From Sediminibacterium sp. (GTDB taxonomy: Bacteria; Bacteroidota; Bacteroidia; Chitinophagales; Chitinophagaceae), in contig NZ_JAHVAA010000004.1 of NCBI RefSeq assembly GCF_019264485.1, forward strand, positions 62,001 to 126,000: a stretch of 64,000 nt of DNA, in the 5' to 3' direction. Below, one piece after another: positions 42,261 to 50,807 of this stretch; within the stretch, counting starts at the first letter, position 1, and each line of letters opens with the position of its first letter. The notes below the pieces were generated by a model, which did no database searches, was not told the DNA's origin, and saw only the letters and a program-made list of their open reading frames with translations. The translations under genes were made by a program, and so were the position numbers.

Positions 42261-42983
42261 TTACACCAGCTCCTGCTTTTTCCATGACAGCACTTTAACA
42301 CCTTCCGAATAATGAACTAAATCCGGTGTTTCAGTTAACCGGATATTACCTACGGAATAATTCAGCGCTACACTTTTTATACTGGCCTCTTTTAATATCC
42401 ATTCTTTATGATGAATATCGTAGCGATACAATTTATTGCCACCTTCCAGGTATAAACAGTAACGTTCGGTTAACCATTGGTGTAATAAAGGTTTGTCCTG
42501 AAATTCTTTCCCCAATTCAAAAGAGCAATCGAAATAATTACCGGTCTCCTTATTTGAGCAATGGTATTCTTGTGCTGTTCTTTTAATCGTTGCTTTCTGA
42601 TAGGGTAAACCTGATAAGCTTTTTGCAATATGGGTCGACAAAAACTTTTCGGCTTCAATACTCAGAAAATAAACCCCTTGCTTCTCCTGGTTAGTCACAT
42701 AGGTTCTGATATTTACTTCATGAAATTCTGATATAAATTTTATAGCCGGCAGGTAGCGTGGTCTGATATGTTCCATGGTAAATGCTACCAATGAAATATA
42801 ACATTGGCCCTTAAACCGGTCTATCTGTAGTTTGGCAGGAACATAAGGCCGCAGTAATTCATAGGGTACCTGCCAATGCAGGAATAAAGCATGGTTCCAC
42901 TCCTGGTAATACCACCAGTTTCCCTTCGGCAGTAAATAGGGTCTGTGTGTGGTTGATGAAAGTATTTCCCTGATATGTGTCAA
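42261..42983 (-). CDS. DUF2071 (YqjF-like) protein
   Basis: Protein of 240 residues, no signal peptide. WNHALFLHWQVPYELLRPYVPAKLQIDRFKGQCYISLVAFTM near the N-terminus is the DUF2071 signature, and FHEVNIRTYVTNQEKQGVYFLSIEAE continues it. The fold is related to acetoacetate decarboxylase but no catalytic Lys is evident, and the function of the family is unknown. It follows the OmpH-like gene by 3 bp and so is likely co-transcribed with it. Confidence 0.85.
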   Translation of the reverse strand: MTHIREILSSTTHRPYLLPKGNWWYYQEWNHALFLHWQVPYELLRPYVPAKLQIDRFKGQCYISLVAFTMEHIRPRYLPAIKFISEFHEVNIRTYVTNQEKQGVYFLSIEAEKFLSTHIAKSLSGLPYQKATIKRTAQEYHCSNKETGNYFDCSFELGKEFQDKPLLHQWLTERYCLYLEGGNKLYRYDIHHKEWILKEASIKSVALNYSVGNIRLTETPDLVHYSEGVKVLSWKKQELV

Positions 42984-42986
42984 TAC

Positions 42987-43538
42987 TTATAAAACTGAAT
43001 TAATGTATCGGATCAGTTCATTGGTCAGGTTAATCACTTCCTCATCATTCATCCAAAGGATAAGCCCATTATTATCTTTAGAAACGTCTATCAGTGCTAT
43101 ATAGTTTTTTTGGCTACACCATGTTTTCATATGTATACCAATCTGCTGTTGCAGGGGCGACATTAATGTTTGATAGCGTTTTTTTAATTGCCCGTCATAA
43201 TCTTCCGATTTTCTCCGGATCGTATTTTCCAGTGCTACTGCATCATCAACCAGTTTCTGTCTTGCCGCATTCACATTCTGGTTTTGATCAATCTGCTTTT
43301 TTAGTTCATTGAGTTTAGTAGTCATTGACTCTACTTCATCACGTCTTGGTTTAAACTCTGCATTGAGGTTATTTTGCAGATCCAATAATTTTTTTATCCC
43401 TCCTTTTACATCCTGGAACATATAGCTGTCTATCAGTGCAACTGCATTGGCTTTAGTGGCAGTTTGGGCAGCGCTTTGTATAGTGATTGTAACAAAAACA
43501 AAAAAAATCAGGTAACGAAGTCTTAAAAGGTTTCTCAT
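42987..43538 (-). CDS. OmpH/Skp-family periplasmic protein
   Basis: Protein of 183 residues with a signal peptide ending SAAQ. The mature part begins with a beta-strand (NAVALIDSYMFQD), then long coiled-coil helices (LDLQNNLNAEFKPRRDEVESMTTKLNELKKQI...) and a final beta segment YIALIDVSKDNNGLILWMNDEEVINLTNEL, the tentacle-and-body layout of Skp/OmpH chaperones. It is not in the usual bamA neighbourhood, so it is an extra paralogue. It precedes the DUF2071 gene by 3 bp. Confidence 0.8.
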   Translation of the reverse strand: MRNLLRLRYLIFFVFVTITIQSAAQTATKANAVALIDSYMFQDVKGGIKKLLDLQNNLNAEFKPRRDEVESMTTKLNELKKQIDQNQNVNAARQKLVDDAVALENTIRRKSEDYDGQLKKRYQTLMSPLQQQIGIHMKTWCSQKNYIALIDVSKDNNGLILWMNDEEVINLTNELIRYINSVL

Positions 43539-43728
43539 AACAGATGGTTTATATTATTCGTGCAGCATTATTTAATGCGCTGCTTGCTGAACTGACTGCT
43601 ACAAACATAAAGCAGTATACCCGTAATCGGCTTAAAAAGAAATGATTACCGAGTTTTAGGTATGATAATATTTAAAGCAAGGTTAAGTTTTTTAGTCTTC
43701 GCATAACGCTAGCTAAGGCAATCCGGTA

Positions 43729-44244
43729 TCAAATTTTGAAAATATTAGTAAAAGCTTTCCAGGTGCTGAACTTTTCGCTTCCCAGATCATCAAATGAATC
43801 GCTTATCAGTGATTTCATCGGCTCATAATTACGAAAGTAAAACTGCGAGATTTGTAACAGCTCTTTTTCATGGCTTACCAGTATGATACTTTCATAGGGC
43901 AATGGCAATGCTGGCTCTAACATTATTTTATATCCGGTTATCTGGTTATGACTGTAGCTGGTCTTTCTCCCCCATCCTAAAAAAGGAATACATTCTATGG
44001 CATCTTCTCTGAAATAGATACGAACAGCCTTTAACCTTAATTCACCCCACACAAAAACGATCCAGATAACCGTGAGTAAAACAAAAAATACCAGTCCGCC
44101 AATAATATCATAGATAGCTGACGATGTGAAAATATACCATACAGTTGCCGGTATCAGCAAAGTGGTAATCAAACTGTAAAAAACCGGTAAAAAGATCCGG
44201 CCAGAAAAGGATGATGTTTGTACAATCTGAATTTTATCTGTCAA
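43729..44244 (-). CDS. Unknown membrane protein with two N-terminal helices
   Basis: Protein of 171 residues. Two adjacent transmembrane helices (FYSLITTLLIPATVWYIF and IIGGLVFFVLLTVIWIVFVW) are followed by a soluble beta-rich part (RLKAVRIYFREDAIECIPFLGWGRKTSYSHNQITGYKI) that resembles a PH-like domain. The helices-plus-PH-like layout is shared with the protein at 45087-45641. I do not recognise the family. It is downstream of that gene and the secreted protein between them, on the same strand. Confidence 0.65.
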   Translation of the reverse strand: MTDKIQIVQTSSFSGRIFLPVFYSLITTLLIPATVWYIFTSSAIYDIIGGLVFFVLLTVIWIVFVWGELRLKAVRIYFREDAIECIPFLGWGRKTSYSHNQITGYKIMLEPALPLPYESIILVSHEKELLQISQFYFRNYEPMKSLISDSFDDLGSEKFSTWKAFTNIFKI

Positions 44245-44280
44245 GTTTTAGATTTTTAAAATCAGGTAAGAAGCAATGAT

Positions 44281-45087
44281 TTAAGGTTTATTTCGCATCA
44301 GATCGGTGAGGTGAATCAACAAACGATAAATCATTGTCTGCGACCATCTGTCTCCGGAAGTGAATTGCAGAAACCCCAACTGCTCTTTACCATTTTGAAA
44401 AACAATACGCGCACCAGTTCCAAATCCATCTTTTATATAGGGTATAAAACCAATTCCTTTTACTTGTAATACGGGTAGCCCTTCTGTATTTTTCAATTTT
44501 GTTACATCTATATTGTAGCGGATGGACGGCATTTGTGAGGTCTTGAATACAGTATCATTTAATACGGTTATCTCCGCCATGTCGTTATTAAAGAGGCGCA
44601 GTAAGGAATTAATTGAGTCGGTGGTTTGACTGATCGTGAGCGGGAAACCTGGCCGGTAATTTTCATGGTCTGCTTTTACAATAAGGCGAATCTGGTTATA
44701 CGTGTCTTTCGCTTTCGCAGCAGTATTGAAGCGTATTGCCTGCGTACTCATTTCATCTGTTCTGAATTCAACCGTTCTGCTGCCTGTTTTATAGTATAGG
44801 CCGAGTGGTGCCTGCTCATTTTTGTATAGTTCGTAGAGATTGAAAGAAACAGGGGGGCGGCCATTATTATAAACAATGGTCATGGCCCCTCCTTCCGAAA
44901 TGAGTACAGTGGTTGCTTTGAATGAACCGGAGCCGGGAAATGCTGCTGAACAGCATCGCATATTGTTTTTGATGGCATTTGCTGATGCAGTAAATGCTTT
45001 ATGCTGTTTTTGTGCATTTACAGCATACGCACATAAAAAAGCAATAAAGGCAAAACAAAAATTGGCACACCTGATAGTTAAGCTCAT
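44281..45087 (-). CDS. Secreted protein of unknown function
   Basis: Protein of 268 residues with a signal peptide ending YAVNAQ. The mature part is beta-rich with segments such as TTVLISEGGAMTIVYNNG and SRTVEFRTDEMSTQAIRFNTAA and a C-terminal helix (SQTMIYRLLIHLTDLM). No family recognised. The start overlaps the preceding gene's stop by one base (TAATG), so translation is coupled to the STM3941-like protein. Confidence 0.65.
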   Translation of the reverse strand: MSLTIRCANFCFAFIAFLCAYAVNAQKQHKAFTASANAIKNNMRCCSAAFPGSGSFKATTVLISEGGAMTIVYNNGRPPVSFNLYELYKNEQAPLGLYYKTGSRTVEFRTDEMSTQAIRFNTAAKAKDTYNQIRLIVKADHENYRPGFPLTISQTTDSINSLLRLFNNDMAEITVLNDTVFKTSQMPSIRYNIDVTKLKNTEGLPVLQVKGIGFIPYIKDGFGTGARIVFQNGKEQLGFLQFTSGDRWSQTMIYRLLIHLTDLMRNKP

Positions 45088-45641
45088 TATACTGCTTTGT
45101 TTTTACTCTCATCCCAGTATTTCATCATCAATGAAAATACTTCTTCGCCTTGTTTACCGAAACTACTCAGCCTAAAAAAAATATCGCCGTCGTACATTGT
45201 TTTATTCAATCTCATCAACCCTTTCATCAATGGATTGAATTGATCGCGGTACAAAGAAGGATCTTTCAGTTTAATTGTAAGTGCCCGCTCCCAAACAGGA
45301 CCATTTAACTGCCCCTGGGTTGTTCGTACATCTACATACTTTATTTCGGCAACATTGGTCCATTGCATAAACCCAGACGATACCCCGCCCGGATTATATT
45401 CAAATCCCTTTTCGTTGATAACAATAACATCTGGATTTACAATAATCATTCTGATGGCCATAAATAAAACAACAGCTCCTATTATACCAATAATGCTGAT
45501 GATAATTAAACCGGTACCCTCAAATGGTACAGGGTCTTCTTTGAAAAAGAAAGCCCAAACAACAATAGACATTAGTAGCAATACGGCCAGTATTACAATA
45601 AAATGGCCTGCCCTGTTGTTTTTAATCCGGAAAGTATGCAT
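45087..45641 (-). CDS. STM3941-like membrane protein
   Basis: Protein of 184 residues with two N-terminal transmembrane helices (FIVILAVLLLMSIVVWAFFF and LIIISIIGIIGAVVLFMAIRMII) and a soluble PH-like domain (DVIVINEKGFEYNPGGVSSGFMQWTNVAEIKYVDVRT). This matches my memory of the STM3941 family, function unknown. It is the first of three co-directional genes and is divergent from the secreted orphan at 45790. Confidence 0.65.
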   Translation of the reverse strand: MHTFRIKNNRAGHFIVILAVLLLMSIVVWAFFFKEDPVPFEGTGLIIISIIGIIGAVVLFMAIRMIIVNPDVIVINEKGFEYNPGGVSSGFMQWTNVAEIKYVDVRTTQGQLNGPVWERALTIKLKDPSLYRDQFNPLMKGLMRLNKTMYDGDIFFRLSSFGKQGEEVFSLMMKYWDESKNKAV

Positions 45642-45789
45642 GCAATATGATTTTCAGTATTGAAACTAAAACAAAAACTTATTGCAATTGTTGTTAGCGT
45701 TGGTTTTATCATCTAAAATTATAACAATACTGATATTTAGGTATTGGTATAAAAGAGGAATGAAGTTATTTTGAAAACAACATTACTGT

Positions 45790-46452
45790 ATGAATAGACT
45801 CTTCCGGATATCTGTCCTTCTGCTAATTGTTTTTATTTCGTTCAAAGCCCGGTCACAGGCCACTTTAACAAAAGGCGAAACAGTTTCGTATCTCGATAAA
45901 AAGATAAAAGAAGTGCTCGGCTATCAGCGACTTGTTCCTTATCAAAACAGCGCCACTAATTATTATTACTATAATGCCAGCGTTAATTTAGATGGCAATA
46001 AACTTACCCTCTTCACCGAAAGAGGCACTACTGTAAATAAAACCATCGGATATCGGGCGTATGTACCCAATGTGGGATACCGTTACATTTATCCCTGCAC
46101 CTATATAGAACAAACACATACCATTTCTTTTAACCCGATGCAAATAAAGTCGATTGATCTGGAAACGACTTCTATTTCGGGGCAGACAGTGGGTATGATT
46201 AAGATTACGCTGAAGGCCACATCTGCACAATACAATTTTGTTGCCACTACTGTTAATGATAAATTCAATGCCAATGCCGGTCAGTTTAACGGACAATGTA
46301 CTTCGTTCAGGGAAGTTGGAGGCGAGCGCAAAACAACCAATGAAGTGTTATTTACTTATTTAAAAGCAGACGATACCAATTTCAATAAAATTAAAAAAGC
46401 TTTACTCCATCTCCAGGCTTTATTGAATGCAGAAGATGATCCGTTTGGGTAA
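45790..46452 (+). CDS. Secreted orphan protein
   Basis: Protein of 220 residues, signal peptide ending FKARSQ. The mature part is beta-rich (NYYYYNASVNLDGNKLTLFTERG, GYRYIYPCTYIEQTHTISFNPMQIKSIDLE) with a helical end containing ADDTNFNKIKKALLHLQALL. That end resembles the C-terminal part of the secreted protein at 44281-45087 in spirit but not in sequence. No family recognised. Transcribed alone, convergent with the ion-channel gene 37 bp away. Confidence 0.6.
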   Translation: MNRLFRISVLLLIVFISFKARSQATLTKGETVSYLDKKIKEVLGYQRLVPYQNSATNYYYYNASVNLDGNKLTLFTERGTTVNKTIGYRAYVPNVGYRYIYPCTYIEQTHTISFNPMQIKSIDLETTSISGQTVGMIKITLKATSAQYNFVATTVNDKFNANAGQFNGQCTSFREVGGERKTTNEVLFTYLKADDTNFNKIKKALLHLQALLNAEDDPFG

Positions 46453-46489
46453 ACCGAATCAGTTAAAACTGTTATCGCTTCCAATAGCA

Positions 46490-47449
46490 TTATCCATTTT
46501 TTGCATTACTGATTAAATAAGTATTAATCAGCACATAGATCAATAAAAAGATTACCGCTGCTATTGAATCAAACCGGTTTGCCTGTTTTAATTTATTGGC
46601 TTTGGCCAGTTGAAGCGAGTATACGGATGTGGTTACCACCAGAAAAATAAACAGCAATGTTATACCATGCAACGCATCTACCAGTGTAAAAGAAGTGGCT
46701 TCGGGCATCGACGATTCTACTACATATTTATTACCGATAACGGCAAACAAAGCACCTACGCTTAAACCAAAACGCGAGTCTATATTGTCTGCATGAATAA
46801 AAAAGCAGATAAAAGAAATGAGGAAGGCGGCATACATGCCTAAAAACATTTTCCAGAAAAGATCGGTGGCGTCTCTGTGTAAGCTTACTTTTACCCGGAA
46901 AGAACTGTAATCCATATGCGGGGTTTCGAGTTCAGGATCGCCAAAACCTGTTTCGTATGCTTTTGTTGCTGTGGATAGTGTAAAGCTATCAATCTGCCAG
47001 CCCCTGAGTACAAAACGGGGATCGAAGTTTTTACCTACCGTATCGGCTACAAATATTAATGAACTGGCATCGTATTGCGAGTTTTCAATCGAAAACCATA
47101 AGCGTTGTTTATCGAAGGGGAAGTTTTTGATGGTCCAGGAGTCTTTCATCACACATTGCAGTTTCATGAGCATATAAATACCCTCATCTGTACTGTCGAT
47201 GGTGCTGTAGAGTTTGGTTACGGTTTTTGCCTGAGGTAGTTCGAGGTATTTTTCAAAATCGAAATCTTTATTCTTATAGCGTAACCATAACCAGAGATTG
47301 ATGGTGTATTCTTTTTGTTTGAAGTCTATATCGTGTATACTGGTAATATAGATACCCGTTTTCACCGTATCGGGTTTACTATCGGCTTGTGCATGGGCGG
47401 TATTGAAATAAGAAAACAGAAAAGCGATTATGACCCATGTTCTTTTCAT
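46490..47449 (-). CDS. Prokaryotic pentameric ligand-gated ion channel homologue (Cys-loop receptor family)
   Basis: Protein of 319 residues with signal peptide ending TAHAQ. The extracellular beta-sandwich domain has LWLWLRYKNKDFDF and the Pro-loop signature NFPFDKQRLWFSIEN, the counterpart of the animal Cys-loop without its two cysteines, as in GLIC and ELIC. Four transmembrane helices follow: M1 LFWKMFLGMYAAFLISFICFF, M2 SRFGLSVGALFAVIGNKYVV (pore), M3 LHGITLLFIFLVVTTSVYSL, M4 IAAVIFLLIYVLINTYLI. There is no long cytoplasmic insert between M3 and M4. Ligand unknown; it could be protons, amines or another metabolite. It is monocistronic. Confidence 0.88.
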   Translation of the reverse strand: MKRTWVIIAFLFSYFNTAHAQADSKPDTVKTGIYITSIHDIDFKQKEYTINLWLWLRYKNKDFDFEKYLELPQAKTVTKLYSTIDSTDEGIYMLMKLQCVMKDSWTIKNFPFDKQRLWFSIENSQYDASSLIFVADTVGKNFDPRFVLRGWQIDSFTLSTATKAYETGFGDPELETPHMDYSSFRVKVSLHRDATDLFWKMFLGMYAAFLISFICFFIHADNIDSRFGLSVGALFAVIGNKYVVESSMPEATSFTLVDALHGITLLFIFLVVTTSVYSLQLAKANKLKQANRFDSIAAVIFLLIYVLINTYLISNAKNG

Positions 47450-47535
47450 ATAACCGGTTGGTTTAGTTTGGGTAAGTTAGCAAAATTGCAGGAATACCTG
47501 GTTCATCTTTTCGTTATTGTGCTTTTTGTACGGGT

Positions 47536-47611
47536 AATGGAACGCAGATGGTCATGATTATGATGATTTATCATGAAAGATCATCATCATCATGACCATC
47601 CGCGTCCCATT
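47536..47611 (-). repeat. Long intergenic hairpin with compensatory wobble pairs
   Basis: Arms of 23 bases (47536-47558 and 47589-47611) flank a shorter inner ATGATGAT-type stem. The two arms differ at two positions. On the minus strand both become G-U pairs, whereas on the plus strand they are mismatches. It lies between the AAA ATPase and the ion-channel gene, both on the minus strand, so the transcribed strand is the one that pairs. Confidence 0.75.
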
Positions 47612-47687
47612 TTCTTTCCCGATGTTGGTCGCCTGACCAGCATCAACAAAAGTGTATGACTCGATTGTATTTTCTTTCCAATTCAAA

Positions 47688-48944
47688 TCACCAAAGTGCA
47701 AAGAATGGAACCGCCCAGAGATTCTTACCAAAGGGAACCGCTTCTTTACCTGAATACAGTACAATACCACCGGTAAAATCCTTACCCGTTAATTCCTGAA
47801 ATGCTTTGATGCCTTTAAAATCATCTGCATTTACTGTTTCAGATTTTTTTACTTCGATGGCAAATACGGAGCCGTCCGGTTTTTCGATGATAAAATCAAC
47901 TTCTTTGTTATCGCTTGTTCTGAAATGATATAGTTCAGCTTTTATATCGCTGTTGCTTAATTGTTTCTTTAATTCTGTTGCCACAAAATTTTCTACCAGA
48001 TGTCCAAACAATTCAGGTTTTGTTTTGGAAATATCTTCAAGGTTATAATCCAGTAAGTGACAGATCATAGATGTATCTAGAAAATAGCCTTTGGCCGATT
48101 TTACCAATCGCTTACCAACATTACGGAACCAGGGATTTACATCGAAAGTTAAAAACATGAGTTTTAAAATATTCCGATACGATTTTCCTGTTACCGAGTT
48201 CAATCCCACTTCACGTGCAATATCGGAGTCATTCATCAAACCACCTGCACGGGTTGCAAGTACCCGCAGGAGATGTGGCAGCAATGAACTTTTTTCTAAT
48301 TCAGCTATTTGCTTCACATCACGCTGCAGAATGGTGGTGATGTAACCATCGAACCAGGTTCTCCTGTTTTCTTCTGTGGCAGATGCTATTTCAGGAAATG
48401 TGGCGCGCTTCATGGCATCAAGCAGGGTTAATCCTCTGTCTGTAATATGCTGAAAATCCAGTTGCATGATTTTTTCCAACTGACCCGCATTATTATTGGT
48501 GGCTTCTGCTGCTGAGAATGGATATAAGGTTAAGATAGCCATTCTACCCACCAGCGGGTCTGACAAATTGGGCAATGCCAATATATTCGCCGATCCGGTA
48601 AGCAGGTATTTGCCATTGGCTGTTTCCTGCTGTTCAAACCGCGCGGCATCTACCACTATTTTTAGTGTGCGAAACAATTCGGGCACCAATTGCACTTCAT
48701 CTATAATTAATGGCAGATCGTAGCTTGTTAAAAATGCTTCCGGTTCAGAAGATGCCGCGGCCATTTGTGTGGGTCTGTCGAAAGTTACATACTGGGCCGG
48801 TTTACCATGCGTTCCTATTTCTGCAGCCATTGTTTTAACAAGCGTACTCTTTCCGGTTTGTCTTGCTCCATTGAGAAAAACAATCGGATGATTTTTGAGG
48901 GTTTGTTTTATCCTGGTATTGATATGTCGGTGAAAGAAACTCAT
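47688..48944 (-). CDS. AAA-type ATPase with DUF4143 nuclease-like C-terminal domain
   Basis: Protein of 418 residues. Walker A is GARQTGKST near residue 28 and Walker B is LPLIIDEVQLVPEL near 78; sensor YLLTGSANILALPNLSDPLVGRM follows. After a winged-helix stretch comes DUF4143, a restriction-endonuclease-like fold (LFGHLVENFVATELKKQ, NKEVDFIIEKPDGSVFAIEVKKSE: the D...E-x-K pattern). Such proteins are widespread, often in variable regions, and poorly understood. It lies 367 bp downstream of the restriction-like operon and may share its island. Confidence 0.9.
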   Translation of the reverse strand: MSFFHRHINTRIKQTLKNHPIVFLNGARQTGKSTLVKTMAAEIGTHGKPAQYVTFDRPTQMAAASSEPEAFLTSYDLPLIIDEVQLVPELFRTLKIVVDAARFEQQETANGKYLLTGSANILALPNLSDPLVGRMAILTLYPFSAAEATNNNAGQLEKIMQLDFQHITDRGLTLLDAMKRATFPEIASATEENRRTWFDGYITTILQRDVKQIAELEKSSLLPHLLRVLATRAGGLMNDSDIAREVGLNSVTGKSYRNILKLMFLTFDVNPWFRNVGKRLVKSAKGYFLDTSMICHLLDYNLEDISKTKPELFGHLVENFVATELKKQLSNSDIKAELYHFRTSDNKEVDFIIEKPDGSVFAIEVKKSETVNADDFKGIKAFQELTGKDFTGGIVLYSGKEAVPFGKNLWAVPFFALW

Positions 48945-49311
48945 AGTGATTCTTGCAAATTTAAAGCAAAGGTTTAAATATTTTAAAGCTTGACTTTAAA
49001 TTTACAAATTTTATTGATTATCAATTAATTATGAGAGAAATTTGTGGTGGGACTGAGCAGAAATAGGGTTGATAGATCGATTTTTTGCTTCTTTGGGAGA
49101 AGACATGTCTTGAAACAGTTGTTTGGTTTGGTTAAAAAGGTCTATCCTTTTAGCGTGTTTTGCAGATGCTTGTGCAGGTTATAATTATAGGGTTCATTCG
49201 GGGTGGGGTGGATGAAGTGTTTTTGAAGCAAGGTTGCTTTAACTAATAGCATTATTGGGAGATGATGAACTTTGGGAAGTTTTAGAACTTTCCAAAAGCT
49301 GTTACTCAATT
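48945..49311. other. Gap between the AAA ATPase and the restriction-like operon
   Basis: No supported gene. It holds an A/T-rich stretch (48970-49030) just upstream of the ATPase that probably carries its promoter. A 64-codon frame at 49142-49336 overlaps the end of the operon and looks random. No terminator was recognised after the operon. Confidence 0.5.
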
Positions 49312-50046
49312 TCAGGCTATGCCAGGCGTTTTCCATCTAGAAAACTCAGAGGGCAACAAAGAAACAATTTCATTTCCCGACATTGAATTTAAATCATACG
49401 TCATCTGATACTGTCTGATAATTCTGACCATCCTTCGCGCAGAGCCTCCTCCTTTTCCTGCAGCACCTCTTTTAAGACTTGATGTAGTTTCATCCCAATA
49501 CATAATATTTGCAGCATCAAGTATTCCTTTGTTTAGGGCAATTTCCTGGTAAGCCCCGAACTGCTCTGTTATTTCTCCACGTTTCTGAAATGTACCGATC
49601 AGAAATATTCTGGAAGATTCTCCTAATTCTGAATACAACCTGCTTGGATATGCGAGCAGGTGGCGATAGTATTTTGTATAATTCTTAGGGTCCTTGAGAA
49701 TATAAAAAGCGGCTTCATTAATTTTTCTCTTCCCATTAGCATCAACAGGACAGATATTATCAAAATAAAAAGCGGACAGCCATGTCCATAACCCTTTATC
49801 AAAATATAGATGTTTGTGGTTCTTGAGGTTTAACTGGTTTACCAGATAAGGAACAAGCTGATTCTTGTTTTTAAAATCAACCTTTTCAATATTAATAATT
49901 GGCTCTAGCAAATCTGATAACTGAGGGTCGAATAACAAAGTTTCAGGTATGACATTAAGGTTGTTATTGCGTATTTCTCCTACAATTCTTTCAAACTCAC
50001 TAAGTCCGTCGTCGTTAAATATTCTTATAGCAGTTATATTACTCAT
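49312..50046 (-). CDS. Restriction-operon accessory protein, DUF6339-like
   Basis: Soluble protein of 244 residues, last gene of the operon; its ATG overlaps the previous stop by four bases. The mid-part KGLWTWLSAFYFDNICPVDANGKRKI and YYRHLLAYPSRLYSELGESSRIFL gives a mostly helical pattern that resembles DUF6339 (from memory). The C-terminal third is basic (KRGAAGKGGGSARRMVRIIRQYQM), so it could bind DNA or RNA. No catalytic motif recognised. Co-conservation with the ATPases would be the best clue to its role. Confidence 0.7.
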   Translation of the reverse strand: MSNITAIRIFNDDGLSEFERIVGEIRNNNLNVIPETLLFDPQLSDLLEPIINIEKVDFKNKNQLVPYLVNQLNLKNHKHLYFDKGLWTWLSAFYFDNICPVDANGKRKINEAAFYILKDPKNYTKYYRHLLAYPSRLYSELGESSRIFLIGTFQKRGEITEQFGAYQEIALNKGILDAANIMYWDETTSSLKRGAAGKGGGSARRMVRIIRQYQMTYDLNSMSGNEIVSLLPSEFSRWKTPGIA

Positions 50047-50807
50047 TGCGCAGTGAATTTTTCAAATAGCTGTAATTTTTTACAATATTCATTCACACAA
50101 TCATCAACCCATACTTCCTGTTCAGGTGTAAGTTCATCATTATCACTCTTGGTATCTGGCTGGTTTTTAATACCCAGCACTGCTATCGTAAATTTTAACC
50201 AATCGGCTATCCATGTGCCTTCTTCTGCATCAAAATCATCCTGCTCCAATAATAATTTTATCAAAACAGATCTGAATGCTGCGGGATAAACAAGGCTGAT
50301 AAATTTGACATCGTTTCTCGCCATTTCAAGAATATCAGGAATGTTTTTGTTGATCTCAAGCACCGGTCTTCCTTCATCACCGGAATCGAATGTTAATTTC
50401 CAGAACTGGTTTTTTAAATCAACCGGGTTAACTGGCAACAATGAGATTCTGTCGTTTGGGCTACCATCTGTACTTACGACTATTCCTTTGGCACTACCCA
50501 GCAGCAGACCTACCTTTCCAGCTTCGTCAACAATCGCTATATCAAAATAGGCCAACTCTGTTTCCGGGAGTTCATTCAACCTTGTGCTTTCCGGCTCTTT
50601 AAAATGAGCAATTGTTCCGAATGCAAACCTCTGGTAAACTCCTTTATAATTTGCTTCTATATAAATCTTTGCTTGCGGTGGCATTTCGAGCCCCTCCAGG
50701 TTAATTTTTGCACGGAAATACTTCCCATCTCTGTCCTTGAACAAAGAAATGTCAATTCTGTTTCTGTCGATTTTCAGACGGTTCGTATAATTAAAGCGAC
50801 GGATCAT
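50043..50807 (-). CDS. Restriction-operon accessory protein of unknown family
   Basis: Soluble protein of 254 residues. The first half is beta-rich (IDISLFKDRDGKYFRAKINLEGLEM, KIYIEANYKGVYQRFAFGTI, ELAYFDIAIVDEAGKVGLLLGSAKG), the second half helical (SLVYPAAFRSVLIKLLLEQDDFDAEEGTWIADWLKF...). The start codon directly abuts the stop of the second GHKL ATPase (TAAATG), so it is translationally linked and may be its partner. I do not recognise the family. Confidence 0.7.
   Translation of the reverse strand: MIRRFNYTNRLKIDRNRIDISLFKDRDGKYFRAKINLEGLEMPPQAKIYIEANYKGVYQRFAFGTIAHFKEPESTRLNELPETELAYFDIAIVDEAGKVGLLLGSAKGIVVSTDGSPNDRISLLPVNPVDLKNQFWKLTFDSGDEGRPVLEINKNIPDILEMARNDVKFISLVYPAAFRSVLIKLLLEQDDFDAEEGTWIADWLKFTIAVLGIKNQPDTKSDNDELTPEQEVWVDDCVNEYCKKLQLFEKFTAQ

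Noticed and set aside
47558-47770. 70-codon minus-strand frame between the AAA ATPase and the ion channel
   Set aside because: It reads through the hairpin repeat and the end of the ATPase gene in another frame; no feature supports it.
49142-49336. 64-codon minus-strand frame after the restriction operon
   Set aside because: Overlaps the end of the DUF6339-like gene out of frame and shows no recognisable feature.
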